From positions 82,672,142-82,736,141 of the forward strand of contig CM049306.1 of assembly GCA_026874595.1 (NCBI GenBank): 64,000 nucleotides of DNA, read 5' to 3'. The DNA comes from Sipunculus nudus (Eukaryota > Annelida > Sipuncula > Golfingiida > Sipunculidae). Shown piece after piece: positions 46,255-59,036 of the stretch (position 1 is its first letter; every line of letters starts with the position of its first letter). Position numbers and translations under genes: made by a program. The notes beneath the pieces were generated by a model. That model had not been told where the DNA came from. It ran no database searches and worked only from the letters and a program-made list of their open reading frames with translations.

Positions 46255-46545
46255 CTAGTGGACCTCGCCCATGCGTTTTTAACCTATCTCTCCACTGTGA
46301 TTCCCGTCTCTCGGCTTGCGTCATCGGTTTTTTAGTCTGTGTAGTAAAAGCGGCTGAACAAATGGGACGATTCACCAGTCAGGCTTCGATAAGGGCACGG
46401 GGAGATAACACAAAAGTACGCTGAATACATCGTAATGACGGGGATGTTTCCTCGGAGAGAGTTTAATTACAAAAGGATATGCATCGGGAAAGTTAAAATC
46501 AAAATAACCCTTTTTTGCGACCTCGCCCAGATCCGCAAATAATGA
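46255..46545. repeat. GGACCTCGCCC dispersed repeat
   Basis: CTAGTGGACCTCGCCCATGC (46255) and GCGACCTCGCCCAGATCCGC (46518) bracket about 270 bp that share blocks with 38940-39065. Family unknown. Confidence 0.45.
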
Positions 46546-48735
46546 TAGGATTTATATAAAAATAAACGAATGCTGCCAACTTGCAAGAAAATATGTGCTT
46601 CAGTTCCTTAAGTCTAAAAGAGACAACAGAATATTTCCTGATGAATTATTTGTAGGAATCGAGACAAGATTACCAAATACGTGGAACTCGGTGCTCATTC
46701 ACCAAAAAAATGAATCTGTATAAATTTTTTTTCAGGTGTTGCCTTAATCTTATGATAATTTTTTTTTCGGGAGATACGTAGGAAAAGCTTTTTTTCCTTT
46801 ATTTTGATATGAGCACAATAAAAAATCTCCTTAAGAAATGAAAAACAGGTTGTCCCAGTAGGATACAGAAACTTATATTGCCTTTTACATAGGGTTTCAT
46901 ATGCGTCTACAAGAAAGTAATATATGTATTGAAATACGATGTGAACAATTTATGAGAAACATCAAAAGGAATCATTGTTTGTTTATGGTTAATTCAAGAA
47001 CATCCGTCTATGCCATTTATATTATCAAGAATTAAAATTTTATGAGACTGAACGGGAAACTCCATCATATACCGGGGAAAATCGCTCAGCATACAATGGA
47101 ACGGAAGCTTTTAACGCCAGCACTTATTTTTATCTTGCATATAACTACTCAACGAGAAAGGCAAGACATTCCGGGGAGAGTGAAAAGATAACCAGAAAGA
47201 AAAATGGCCCCGTCTAAATAACGTGTTCATAGTGCCTTAGGATTTACATCATGAACTATGGCTCGATGACTTTGAAGACTGAGATGACTGAGCCCTTCAG
47301 AAGAAGGGCTTTACTTAATGTATACTGGTTGTACCATTTTATTATGGACGTGAGTGAAATTAATGATTTGTTACAAGTGTACAAACCTTGACAGATATAG
47401 AAAGTCTGGTGATCTAACTGTTATAATAATGGGAATAACAATACTAACAAGGCGGTTTCTAATGGCACAACGGATGAAGACAATGGATTCTGGTTTTGCT
47501 AATTATAGGTGAGAAAGCTTTTATATACCTCGTCAACCAGTGCTGGTTAATTATCTATGTTGTTTAAGGTCACTATATTATCTACGAAGGGACCTCTTAT
47601 AATTTAGATACCTGTCTGGGGAGAAGGGATCGGGGTTGATATGGGTTGATAAGTACATGTATATTTCTATATCAAGTTTAGTTCATTTTTCATTGCCGCC
47701 CCCCCCCCCGTGGTACTTTTGTTTCTTGTTTCTTGGCTTTTTTTCTTAAATTGTTTGCGCTAGATCTCCAACACTGCTGATTTCCAAAACTCGCCTTTTT
47801 ACAAAGCCCTACGCTACATGGCGTATTGCCTTTTATCGCCCAGTTATGGGCCAGGTGGTTAATTAAGGGCTTTTAGAGGGAGCTCTGCGTTTGGAAACTC
47901 GTTTTCTGTTAGAATAAAACGGAACTGACTGACTCCATTGCCAGGCGCTTACCGCCGAGATTTTCTCGTTATACACCAAGCTTTCCCAGGCTAAAAAGGT
48001 AAATAAGACATCTTTCTTAAACATGCTAAAAGCTCCGAGTTGATATACTTAAACACACAAATAAAATTACATTGCTTATAAATGTACAGCCACTTACACA
48101 TTTATTTATATTATTCACAGTGACATAATAATTTATCATTGCCAGTGGGCATGGCTGGTTATTGTGTCCCCCTACATAACCCTGGTGCGTGAATTGAAGT
48201 GTAGAATATTCATCTTAATATTTGCAAAAGTCGTATGATCTGCGATCAAACATAGCACAAAGAGAATTTAGCATATACAAGGAGAAATGTATACGTAAAT
48301 ATCGCTGTAAGCTTTAACAGAACCAATCTGGGGCCATACCTATACTGTAGAGTTCTACTTTTTAAACCCTCTAATCTGCCTCCTTTTTTTCTTTGTTTCC
48401 TGTGTTGCATGATCTACTTTGCCGGCCTCATATTTGGACCGGTTTTTCCACCGGAATTTGTTTGGCTGTGTTGATCTTTTTATGTTAGCTGTAACTAGAT
48501 AAAAATGTCTTGGTCCAGACATATGCGTGTAGGCCATCTGGTGTACACGGGTACCACCAGAACGTGTTTTTCTCTGGTCCCTCAGTGACGTCTCTCCTCT
48601 CGACCCAGTTAAGGTGGGGCAAACAAAGGAGCAGGTGACCTTCCCTAAGGTACGGTTGACATTCGTTTGAAAACTAGAAAATGGGTAAAAAGTGAGATTT
48701 ATCCCTAACAAACATTTGGTATGATCTCAGTTTAA
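46546..48735. other. No recognised gene
   Basis: It holds a poly-C run near 47699-47710. A 118-codon minus-strand frame (48711 to 48355) has no recognisable domain, signal peptide or conserved motif; it is left uncalled. Confidence 0.4.
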
Positions 48736-48739
48736 ATTA

Positions 48740-48950
48740 GAAATCTGTATTAAAAGGAATACAAGCCTCCGCCGTGTGGGGGCCCTATTGTGGGCTGCTA
48801 CCGAAACCTGTTTGCATTCCCTTATTCGGTCCATATGGATAAGTGAATATAAAGTACATTTGTGAATAATCCTTGATTACCTTCCTGAATCCGGATTATG
48901 TGTTGGATCCATACCAAAATCTAATCGATTCTTTATAGGCCCGTCTCCGA
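48740..48950 (+). repeat. CCTCCGCC dispersed repeat, copy 2
   Basis: AAATCTGTATTAAAAGGAAT, ACAAGCCTCCGCC, CTTATTCGGTCCATA, ATCCGGATTATG and ACCAAAATCTAATCGATTCT match the copy at 36181. It abuts the truncated element at 48951. Confidence 0.7.
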
Positions 48951-49635
48951 ATACTCCATGAATAATTTCCATGCAAAGAATCATGGTGATCAATGCATTA
49001 GTTGTTCAGATGTTTGAGCTTTTGTATAAAATTTCTTTTTATTCTGGGGGGTACTTCGGAGCCCCATAGCTTGGAATATGGGTAACAGACACCTAATTCC
49101 AGGTTTCCAGGAAGTCTTTTCAAAGACCTCTCTGAATATAAAGTGAGAAGATTCCAGGTCCAGTGGTTACGATTTGTGCCCTGTTAACAGATCATGGCAT
49201 CATTTGAGGTCTCAAAAATAGAGAAAAAAAATCGTAAAAAATCGAAAAAAAATACAGTTGGCGCCACCAGTCTGTAGAAACTGATGAAACACTCCATGAT
49301 CAATATCCATGCAAAGAATCATGGTGATCAATGCATTAGTTGTTTAGAAAATCGAGCTTTTGTATCAAATTTTTCATTATTCTGGGAGGGGGGGGATACT
49401 TCGGAGCCCCATAGCTTGAAGAATATGGGCAACAGAGACCTAATTCCAGGTTTCCAAGGAGATTTTTCATGGACTTCTTGGGATGTAAAGTTAGAAGATT
49501 TCAGGTCCAGTGGTTACGATTTGTGCCTTGCTAACGGACAGACGGCCGGACGGCCGGATGGCCGGATGGCCAGACGGACGACGGATAAAGAGTGATCGCT
49601 ATAGCTCAGATGACTTACAGTCAGCTGAGTTAAAA
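48951..49635 (-). mobile_element. CAGCTGA tandem-core element, 3'-truncated
   Basis: On the minus strand it begins TTTTAACTCAGCTGACTGTA (49635), CATCTGAGCTATAGCGATCA, then a GTCCGTCTGGCCATCCGG tract and about two tandem units. The palindrome at 49268-49257 reads GGTGGCGCCAAC. The 3' hairpin end is missing; it stops at the CCTCCGCC repeat. Confidence 0.75.
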
Positions 49636-49643
49636 TCAGAGTA

Positions 49644-50440
49644 TGTAACACTAGGCAGCGTGAAATGTCTAGGGGAATGAATAAAGAAGTCAGTGTTTTT
49701 TTGTTAACAATAAATTATAATTTATTCTTTAAACAACCCTAACATTACAATAGACTAAATCAATACAATTAGATAGTATAACAACAGTATAACAGTAAAT
49801 CAATATTATTACACAGTATAATAAATAAAGTGTACAGTACCAGATTGTCCGGATCATAGGATTTAATTCTGGATACCACCACTGTCACAGCTCAACAAGT
49901 CCTTTAAAACATACAATCCAGATGAACAGTTCACGTGAATCTTCTCAGAGTCTAATGTAATCTCAAAATCAATCTGTTGTAATCCAAAAGTGAAGTTCTA
50001 GCAATAATTCTAAAGGCAAACTGAAGACTGAAAAAAATATGTTACAAAGTTCGAAGAATATCTAAAAGTGCTGCAATTATCGAAAGGTCCCAAAACTGAC
50101 TCACACTCTTCCATGTCCGCTGAAATTTTTGTTCTCTTCTCTCTCGACTCTAAACACAGCTCCTATTTATAACTTTTCATCCAAAAAAAAACTAGAAATG
50201 GAAAACTGTAAAGAACAATACACACGTTACAGGAACAGACTTGAAACAACTAAAACAAAGAACGCTGTGTTTCTATACTTCATACCCCGCACGCGAGCCA
50301 GGCCAACCCGCACGTCTCCAATGGCAAAGAACCATGCCAGCCTAACATACACATGTAACACCCCTGCGCACAAGAAACCAGGGCCCGCCCAACACGAATC
50401 AGAATGTCAAGAGCGCACAATAAAAGAGACACCTGTAACA
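49644..50440 (-). mobile_element. LTR-like unit, second copy (probable solo LTR)
   Basis: 797 bp homologous to 32441-33087. On the minus strand it begins TGTTACAGGTGTC, has TATAAATAG at about 50170-50162, AATAAATTATAATTTATT-type polyadenylation region near 49725, and ends CACGCTGCCTAGTGTTACA. No retroviral-type gene lies beside it. It is about 150 bp longer than copy 1. It lies eight bases from the 5' end of the truncated element, and no clear target duplication was seen. Confidence 0.7.
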
Positions 50441-53020
50441 AAGATAAGCCTTATATTGACAAAGTTGTGAGGGAAATAATATTTTGACGAGTGTTGACGT
50501 TGAACTTTGACCTATTTGAATAATACACATACAGCTTCCAGAAATCTTTCCTGTACACGATATGTGTCATTAACAAAGTGAATACTGGGAAACTATGGCC
50601 TGTAGAATGCTAAATGGAAGACGCAAGAACCAGCAAGAAGACCAAATTAAAGACAACTAATAAACAGACAGACATACTAAATAAGTGACACAAAGTGGAG
50701 AACAAGTGACTAAATAAAGTCAAGTAGAAGTCAAAGAGGAAGAAAATGAGCCGTAGTTTTTGTAGGTAAGCTTTAATGGTTTAAGTGGTGTTTATTTTTT
50801 TATATCATCGGTACCACTACAGAAATCCTACATGTATCTTAGTTATTTTTTACAGTTTTTCACACATGGGGGTAAAAACCTGTTTTTTTTTGCATGACAT
50901 TAGTCATTAATGTAATTTATTTGTTGAACACATGGGTATCACTTAACGGAAATCCCATATGCATCTAGGTTTTTTTAATTTTTTAGACGACGCTTTTTTA
51001 GACTGCTTTTAGACGACGTTAATTAAGGTAAATTTTCAGTGTTTATAACGTCAGTGTAAAACACTTGCCAACCCTGCTTTCTTATCCTGCTGTGATGTCA
51101 TTATATAGGTTTAACGTCATGGCCGTCAATAGGCCAACGTGCCTTATTAGTTGAGAATAACTGTGCAGATTTCCTGCTGAACGTTAATTGGAAGTTCAGC
51201 AGTGAACCTTTGGTCGTTTGTTCTCATCAGCTTTTCATTCAGTTAACGCTTTAACAAATTCGTTAACCTTCAAGGCAAAGTTCACTGATCATGAATCCGC
51301 AGAACTTCCTACTCGACCCTGATTGGTCCGATGTCATGGCGGTCAGACAGTAAACTTCCTGCCGATGATGGGTCCGCGGTCATGTAAAAAATTGGTGTCA
51401 TACAAGAACTGTAATGTTGTCTACCAAGAAGATGTCATCGTAGAAGAAGGGAGTCTGGTGCATTTTTTACACAATTTCCATAATTATAGGACTTGGCTTT
51501 CCATTATTTCTAACTGCATATGTTATATACAGCAGGATAAACTATTTAAAGAATAGCTCCATAGAATAGATCCACAGGGTTACTTCCTATACCCAAGGAT
51601 AAAAAAATTACATATCGAGCTGTGTCAAAAATGCAAATTTAAAAGATAAAACTTTATCGAATCAATCTTTATCTTTTTGTGCACGACAGAATGAATAGAA
51701 TTGCAACCAGTAAAGCACATACCGCCGCCAAGTCAAAATAAAAATTTACAGGACCCGCCTCTTCATATGAATTCCACACCTACCATTGCCAGAAATACAA
51801 AGGAGATAATAGAAAATAGACAGGGGTAGTTCCGGGAGGTAGCAAAAAAATATATGAGCTTGAATAAAAATAAAACCTTTGGACAATGTTAGTTTATTGA
51901 GCTGTTTACGTAGTGATAGTTAAATAGGTACTCAAGATATCGTCGTTTAGGTCGTTGTCCTCCTCTCAGTTGAGTATGGTAACTAAACATTATTTTTCTA
52001 TGTATAGTTGTCCTTGCCTGACAGTTAACTGTCATTGCCATACATCTAAAGATATCGTACTTTTTGTCGGCGTGTTTGGAGGAGAACTGTGGACCTGTGG
52101 CTTCTGTGCGGAGTGATGGAGGTAAAACGTCATTAGGGCTGTACCTAACACGAGACCCCGTCATTCGTTAAATTATTGTATTGTTAGGGAACAGCCGGCG
52201 AAACAAGGTAACTTCCTTAACTGCTTAAAAGGAAAAACATTCCTCAGATCAAGAAAAAGCAACGGAACAACTAATCCACTTACTTCCCTTGTCCAGGGGC
52301 GGCTACCGGTTCTTAACGGGAAAAGCTGACTGTTGTAGCCGACGATTACTACTAAGGTATTAAAATCAGCTATATACGGAAGGAAAGTTGATATAATTGT
52401 ATCGAATGGTAAGTCTGAAAATGGTTGCTAGATCGAGAGTGAGAGATAGAGCATTTTAGTAGGGCTACTTACCTCAAATCACGCCATGTATGCTTCCGCT
52501 ATCGCCTTTCTAGAAAAATGTTTTCGGGTAATAATACTTGACAGACAAATGCCGTTCAAACAAATGATGACATACAGTGACCCCAATATCCGTAACAGTC
52601 TGTCTCCAGGCGGTGTCGCTTTCTTTGGGTCACATCAGATGGATACAATGCTTCCCACCTATCTGATAACGATACTTCAGAGTTCCTTAAGTTTGTGCTG
52701 TTCTTTTTTTACCTCGGGGTAAATTTGACGTAGCGTAGACCTGACGGTTTGTTAGAAAGAGCCCGGGAGCACTGACAAGTTCAGCCTGGAGTTAACATGC
52801 AGTTTACGTTTTAACAGCCCCATTTTCAATCAGCAACAGAGGTGCTTTTTTATAGGTCAATGGCCTGTTGGTGGAACTTTGAACCGGTGATTGAAGAGAA
52901 CCATAAGATAAGATAGGTATGTTGTAACTGAGCATTTTGAACTTCGGAATTTCACGCAGTGGCGTTAATTTATATTCAAGGGTAGAGGGATGACTCGCAC
53001 GCACATACATCTACCTTTTA
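50441..53020. other. Long stretch without recognised gene
   Basis: Moderately AT-rich. Positions 50990-51020 have a direct repeat TTTTTTAGAC(G)ACG. A minus-strand 91-codon frame (52164 to 51889) is unrecognised. Nothing is supported. Confidence 0.45.
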
Positions 53021-53024
53021 ACGT

Positions 53025-53091
53025 ATATATATATATATATATATAATATATTTTTATATGTGTGTATATATATATAATTATATATACATAA

Positions 53092-53144
<53 letters not shown>

Positions 53145-53180
53145 TTAGCGTCTGCATGACACTTTCATATATATATACTT
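53025..53180. repeat. (TA)n-rich microsatellite
   Basis: TA and TATG alternation, interrupted, with one uninterrupted run at about 53098-53139. Confidence 0.95.
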
Positions 53181-53505
53181 TATCACATTTCAAATATATA
53201 ACAATTAAGTATAAGGTTTAAGAAAATAAACTTTCATTTTTCCAATATAAGTTAATTCTAAATCAGGTTTAGATATAATATTTCATGTTAAACTCATAAA
53301 CTGAGTCTATAATTTAAATTATTTATATATTTCATTTGCAATATTAATATTTCTCTTTGAATAGCGGGGGGAATGATAACATTGAATCCCCCCCCCCCCA
53401 CCCCCGATACCACGTTGATAGGCATAATGCAAAAAGCACACGCATAGGTTGTCATTTAGGTAATAGAGCAAACCTCTGGTGTTCTATAGAGATTTTACAG
53501 CTTTT
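53181..53505. other. No recognised gene
   Basis: AT-rich, with a poly-C run near 53389-53405. Confidence 0.4.
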
Positions 53506-53506
53506 A

Positions 53507-53955
53507 CTTTAAAGGGGCCAACTCAATTACTCACTTTCATAAACTAAAGGTAATCCCTTTAAGCTTTTACAAAAATAGGCTAAGAAACGTGGACATCAAC
53601 GCACACAGGCTGCTTGTTTTGTATATATCAGCGCGTTAAAAATATGTGGGAGTCCGCCAAAATAATCAAAACAAATTTAACAAAGGCATCTGGCAGCAAG
53701 TCAGATAAGCCAGGGCAGCAAATGGCGTTTTGCATCAAGTGACCTTTCTATACCTACGCATGTATGCAACCTACCATCCCAGGTTACTTGTCTTTCCTGT
53801 TTGTCAACATGCTCTGTTTACACACATGTTGTTGATAAAAAAAGTTCATAAATCCTTCACGAAGACCTTATAATTACCCTAAGATCATTAAAACATACAC
53901 AAAGGAAGCCACATAAATTCTTTTTCAAAAGGTAGGTGAAAGGGCACCTTTAAGG
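53507..53955 (+). repeat. R500 dispersed repeat, copy D (uninterrupted)
   Basis: The most complete copy. It runs CTTTAAAGGGGCC, AAAGGTAATCCCTTT, AAAATAGGCTAAGAAACG, CGCACACAGGCTGCTTG, GTCCGCCAAAATAATCAAAA, GGCAGCAAGTCAGATAAG, AAGTGACCTTTCTATACC and CACATAAATTCTTTTT. No open frame is shared among the copies, so it is non-coding. Confidence 0.85.
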
Positions 53956-53956
53956 T

Positions 53957-54010
53957 ACTGGCGGTGTTCGAACCATGACCGCTCCGCATTTCGTCGCCTT
54001 AACAACTGGT
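53957..54010 (-). other. tRNA-like box B remnant
   Basis: On the minus strand, CAGTTGTTAAGGCG (box A-like) precedes TGGTTCGAACACC (53975-53963). It directly follows R500 copy D; whether it belongs to that repeat is unclear because other copies lack it. Confidence 0.35.
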
Positions 54011-54201
54011 TGCGTCCTTCCCCCTACCAGAAGACCTATCCCCGGGACTATCGCGTAAGTTCACTAAAGTCATCAAACTGTCTAATGGTGTTGAATTACC
54101 AACTCTGTTTTATCCTTTCATGGCAAATGGAGCACTTGCTAAAGGCACAAGGCCTTAGCTTATTTAATAAAATAACGAGATATTTGCATTCAGGGAGCAC
54201 A

Positions 54202-54441
54202 GACCTCCGCCAAGGCACCTCATTATCCCCATATACCATTGTCAGAAATGCAGCAGTTTTCCTGAAAAGCAGATGGTGATCCGGTCAATTCCAAAATTTA
54301 AGCAATTGTTCCTTGTATCATTGCCGAGCATTCCTGAAAAATTCATCAAAATCCTTATATAACTTTTGAAATAATGTTGCTAACAGAAAGACAGACAAAC
54401 CAACGCCTTCCAAAAACAAAAGCCTCGCTGCTCGGCGGAGG
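54202..54441. mobile_element. CCTCCGCC foldback element, complete
   Basis: It starts ACCTCCGCCAAGGC and ends GCTGCTCGGCGGAGGG, an inverted repeat over CCTCCGCC plus flanks, about 240 bp. Near the end is CAGAAAGACAGACAAACCAA. Partial relatives are at 36181 and 48740. Confidence 0.65.
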
Positions 54442-54449
54442 GATTGATA

Positions 54450-55360
54450 AACTATTAAAATAATATAATAATAAAAAATAGTAAAATTAAGATTACAAAC
54501 AGAATTTAAAATGATTTACCTTAATGCTTAATTGTTCGATATTTATCTCATTAAGAAGGGTGGATTTACAATCTTATTACAAAAATATATGATAATTAAA
54601 TATGAGTCCATTATTTTTATTGCAAGTTTTAAGATAATAAAATATATGACCTATTTTTTTCACACATCGAAATCCGATTCAATTGAATTTAATCCTGTCT
54701 TTTGTATGATCAAATAAATGATAATCTATTCAAACTTTTGTCCCAGTGCATGTCTTTGTTCGCCAAATGTGAGAATGCACAACTTCAAACTTCAAACAAA
54801 GTCCCACACTCTCAGACTTCGGCGCATCGGGCAGGACATGTTTCCGTCTCCTGAGTTATATATGTAACTATAACTGAAATATTGAAACTTTATTTTACAT
54901 GGCATGTTAAGCTCGTTGCATTTTCTTCTGAGAAGGTCGAATTGACCTCACCGTGAACTTTACGTTATCTAAATAGCATATTAATTTAATGAATAATCAT
55001 CAGCATAACTGTTCAGTGCAGCCAATCAGATTGCCGATATACCGATAAACCGTCAGTCACCTGACAATAATAAAATCTGCATAATTTGGGAGAGCTCTTT
55101 CAAACAGAACACGTGTAGTCTGTACCAGTACCCATGGCATATTTTCCGGGATATTTTTTTTTATACAAAGGAGACAGTATAAAAAGTTCTAGGCCAAAGG
55201 TTGCAGGAGGCATTCCTCCGACTACTGAGTGAATAAAATTGTCTTACCTGCTTTGCACCAAATTCGTATGAGACAAATAATCCAAAATATTGCAAGACGG
55301 TTCACATTGACTGCGATATATTCATCAGTGCAGCGATTCCAGTTGATGACGTCTTTCAAT
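54450..55360. other. No recognised gene
   Basis: AT-rich, no repeat family recognised. Confidence 0.45.
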
Positions 55361-55368
55361 GCGACGTC

Positions 55369-56263
55369 TAGTGGTGGGCCGATCATCGAGGTTTTCGAAA
55401 GTCAGTCGGTTTTCTGCAACTTTCAAGCGCTCGATTACGAAAGGCAACTATCAATAACATCATACTCATGATTGTTTTTACCAGAATGTCTTTATGTTAT
55501 AGGGGAAAATTTCTCTTCCATTTTTTACAACATTCTTCGATTCATATAATGAGTTTGTGTTCCCAAATAACCTCCGTATATAACTGAGTATGACACGGTA
55601 GATGAGAGAACGGAGGACTTATTAAACCTATGTGAACTGACAGGGAGCTGCAGAATTAGCGGAGAGTTTTCTAACGAGATGTTCATTGCAAAATATGGGC
55701 GGTATGGCGTTAAAATGCTCCATTATGCTCCAGGTCTATGCCAATTTTGCAAGATTCTCTTAGAAATAATCTCCTCAACTGATGTCAGATGCCGCTGTCG
55801 CATGAGTAATTATATTTTTAGCTTTCATTTACTTATTTTTTAATTTTTACGAAAAATTATATGGGCCTGTAATTTTTCTGGGAGGCCTGTGAAACCAGTA
55901 TACATGTTGGCAGTCATCATAATTGCTATAAAATGGTCCTGATAGTGAAGTTAAAACGATACGCGGGAGTATTCTTCAGGGTCAGCAAGTAGATGTCCTG
56001 GACTGTGGTTTAATTGATTACTATAATTAGTTAAAATGAAACTTTGAATAGCATATCTTATGGTGATAAAAAAATATAAAAAAGGCAAAAACTTCTTTTC
56101 GTAAGGTAGAATTACTAAGACATGCGGGCTGGGTTAAGAGAGTACAGTTTCACAGATAATTGCACATTTCTTTATATTTGTCTGATCAGATTAATAATCG
56201 ATCATCGATCGGTTTGCCCAAACCGATGATTGATTATGAAAAAAGAACCGACTCTCACCACTA
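55369..56263. mobile_element. hAT-like non-autonomous element with 8-bp target duplication
   Basis: TAGTGGTG at 55369 and CACCACTA ending at 56263 form inverted ends. GCGACGTC flanks both sides exactly (55361-55368 and 56264-56271). An 8-bp duplication with AG-G-rich ends is typical of the hAT superfamily. Near the right end CGGTTTG and CAAACCG (56199-56226 region) form a subterminal hairpin. The 895-bp interior has no transposase frame. Confidence 0.85.
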
Positions 56264-56271
56264 GCGACGTC

Positions 56272-57165
56272 TATATCATCCACCTCTATGACGTCATTAT
56301 TGTCTTGTAAACAGCTGTCGCAAGGAAGACCTTCTGTGTAGGAGCGTTTTGGGGGCTCATTATAATAATTAGGTCAAAAGGGCGGGGCATAAGAGCTCTG
56401 GTGGTGAAGTCAATTATAAACTTCTATGTTCCCATTGTCCATAATTTGAAATTTGATCCCATCAACCAGTTTAATAAATCAAGACGTTGCTATCAGTTTA
56501 ATGCAGTCAACACAAATCAACCAGAGAATAACAGACAAGATAAATTCATTCATTTAAAGACATTGTTTTACCATTCAGTATGTCACCTGGCGACTGGCCC
56601 GGTCAGAAAGCTTTAGTGACGCTGCATAGCAGCAAACAACGATAGGGAACGCCATCTCGCGGAAAATTGGTAACGACATGTTTCTGCGGCAGGCTTCTTA
56701 GAAATTCCATACTTACTTACGTCTGTCGAGGTTTAGAATTATGTTATCTCTATATAAGAGGTAAAACATGTCACCTTCCTTTAAATCTATCATGATAATT
56801 ATTGTTAGGGTATTAGGTTTGGTATATAGTGATATAGGACTCGCGTCACGTCCAGGACTCGGGCTTGAACTCCGCTTCATGTTCTGGTCTTAACAGCACG
56901 CATTCTTGCAATGCTTTCAAGGTTAAGAAACTGATATTCTTATTCACTGATTCTTAATGAGCCCTTTTAATTTTAATTGTGTAAATGTAAATTTAATCCT
57001 TAAATGCAGACCTTGTTATAATGGCTTCCTATTTACAGAGTTTTGCAGAAGGCGTTATTATAGGTTATTTTTATCATGTTACGTTTAGCGGTTACTATAT
57101 TGCACATGTGTATGTACCAATAAGCTCATGTTAAATGCGCGTTTAAAGCCAAAAGACATAATTCA
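56272..57165. other. No recognised gene
   Basis: AT-rich, no feature identified. Confidence 0.4.
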
Positions 57166-57167
57166 TT

Positions 57168-57384
57168 CAGGGTCGGATCCAGGATTTAAGAAAAGGAGGG
57201 GTCCAACCCAGGGGAACTAACTAGAAAACCTAAAAAAAACTTAGGTTTGAAAAAGGAGAGGTCAAGGTCGCAGAAAATTGCTTGAAACACTTATAGTAAG
57301 ATACCATCTGCTGAAAATGGAGGGGGGGGGGGGGGGTTAGTGGAGGTCCGGACCCCCTGGACCCCTCCCCCTGGATCTGCTTCT
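57168..57384. mobile_element. Short GGATCCAGG-ended MITE
   Basis: CAGGGTCGGATCCAGGAT at the left and CCTGGATCTGCTTCT at the right are inverse of each other with few changes. The inside has a G-run (57321-57336) and GGTCCGGACC. No clear target duplication. Confidence 0.65.
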
Positions 57385-57602
57385 AATATAATGTTAAGTT
57401 TGAGAGGGCCTTATAATGGGTACCGTTTTACCGACTTCCCAAGTATATTCTTTAATGCTTGGCAGAAAATATCCCCGCAAGCTATCTGCCTGGGCGATAA
57501 CTCGGGCTTTCACAAATAAGGGGGGGGGGGGTCCTTGGGGAAGGACAGAAACAACAAAGACAGATCAACTGGACAAAGCGTTTATAACACAAACTTAGCC
57601 TA

Positions 57603-57605
<3 letters not shown>

Positions 57606-57655
<50 letters not shown>
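57606..57655. repeat. (CT)n microsatellite
   Basis: About 48 bases of CT, read directly. Confidence 0.97.
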
Positions 57656-57659
<4 letters not shown>

Positions 57660-57869
57660 ATATATAATGTTGCACTCTGAACGAACTCTGCTGAATATCA
57701 GTTTCCTAGCCGACATTCATATCTCTGTATAGGAAGAGCGCGTGATAGCTCGCTCACCAGCTCAAAATCGTGTTAGACCGGCTGTCAGGAAATATACTGT
57801 TTAAACTGCTACTCCGCTTCGTTAAGTTTGCAGAAACGGACCCAGGAGGAGGGTCTGCAAGAACCCTTA

Positions 57870-58500
57870 TGATTTTGGGGTCTTGGGGTCAGAGTTTAAG
57901 GTCACAGGACCAACTTATTTAAAAAATGGGTGCATTTTAAGCCAAACGTTTCATCCTAAACCTTCCATTTTGTTCATGTAGCGGACCTGCGTGTAGGGGA
58001 AGAACCTAACTGAATAGGGTTCACAAGGTCAAAGGTCATGGACAAATGGTCCATCTGTCAATAAGTTTATTTCCAGATGATAACTCCAGTTTGGTTTGGC
58101 ATATTGCTCTCACACTTGAATAATATATGGTTCACCAAGAAGTAAGAACCTTTTTTATTAATGAGGTCAGAGGTCAAGGTCACACGACCGATTTTATTAA
58201 ATTGAGATGACTTTTAAGCCAAACTTTCATCATAAACCTTTCATCTTTCAGCTATTGCTCACCGCCAATGATGGAAAAAATCTTTTCGATTTTGAGGTCA
58301 TAGAGCCAAAGGTCAAGGTCACATGGCCATCCATTCATAAATATTTTTTGGACGATAACTCTGGTTTGGATAGAGTGAATGGCTCCAACATTGATTTATT
58401 AATGACCCACCATTAAGTAAGACTCATTTGATTCCGGGGTCCAAAGGTCAAAGGTGAAGGTCACAGGACCCTCATTTTGAAAAAGCTCATTAAAATATCC
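57870..58500 (+). repeat. AGGTCA-rich tandem repeat, about four units
   Basis: Units of about 120-145 bp carry AAGGTCAC or AAGGTCAT near 57908, 58025, 58176, 58311 and 58457, with AAGCCAAA, TCATCCTAAACCTTCCA and GATAACTC between. Same family as 5150-5400. It contains AGGTCAAAGGTCA (58026-58038). Confidence 0.85.
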
Positions 58501-59036
58501 TTATCGGCAAATTCAATGGGTCCCACTTTTAAATTCCGTATCCAGCCCCGGGTAATAAGATCTGCACTGACTTTTCAATTCAATCTGGTCAGTCACCGAG
58601 CCCTGGTATTCCTTTCGATGACGTCTAGATGTCGACTTTGTTATTTCATAATGTTATTGTCTGTCAGGGCTTGCAAACGTACTTTTGCTTTACAAGTCAT
58701 TATGCACAAGGCTTGTAATAAACCGCACATGTCCGTAGGGGGTTCCTGTCTCAACTCTAGTACGTTTGTGTACCATTAAAGTGGTGTACAGCTGGTCAGT
58801 AAATGATCTCCTGACGGACAGCGTACAAAACCGACAAGTGAGAGTATTGCTGTGATAATTTTAGCTCACCCAGACTCCTACTAGCGCTGCATTCCCATCT
58901 GTTTACCAAGAGTCTGTTAATGTGTTATACCCGGGGTTCCCTACGAGAATTTACCTCTTAGGGCAAGGTGAGTACTTCTCAACAGAGAACTTTAAGATTC
59001 TTTAAATCTGCTAATTTATGCAAACAGTTTCAAGGT
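58501..59036. other. No recognised gene
   Basis: TTTTAGCTCACCCAGACTCC at 58859 resembles the 5' end of the tandem-core elements, but no further match follows. Confidence 0.35.

Noticed and set aside
48355-48711. 118-codon minus-strand frame
   Set aside because: Unrecognised composition, no domain motif; could be an unknown exon but not supportable from sequence alone.
50129-50470. 113-codon plus-strand frame
   Set aside because: Lies antisense within the LTR-like unit and past its end.
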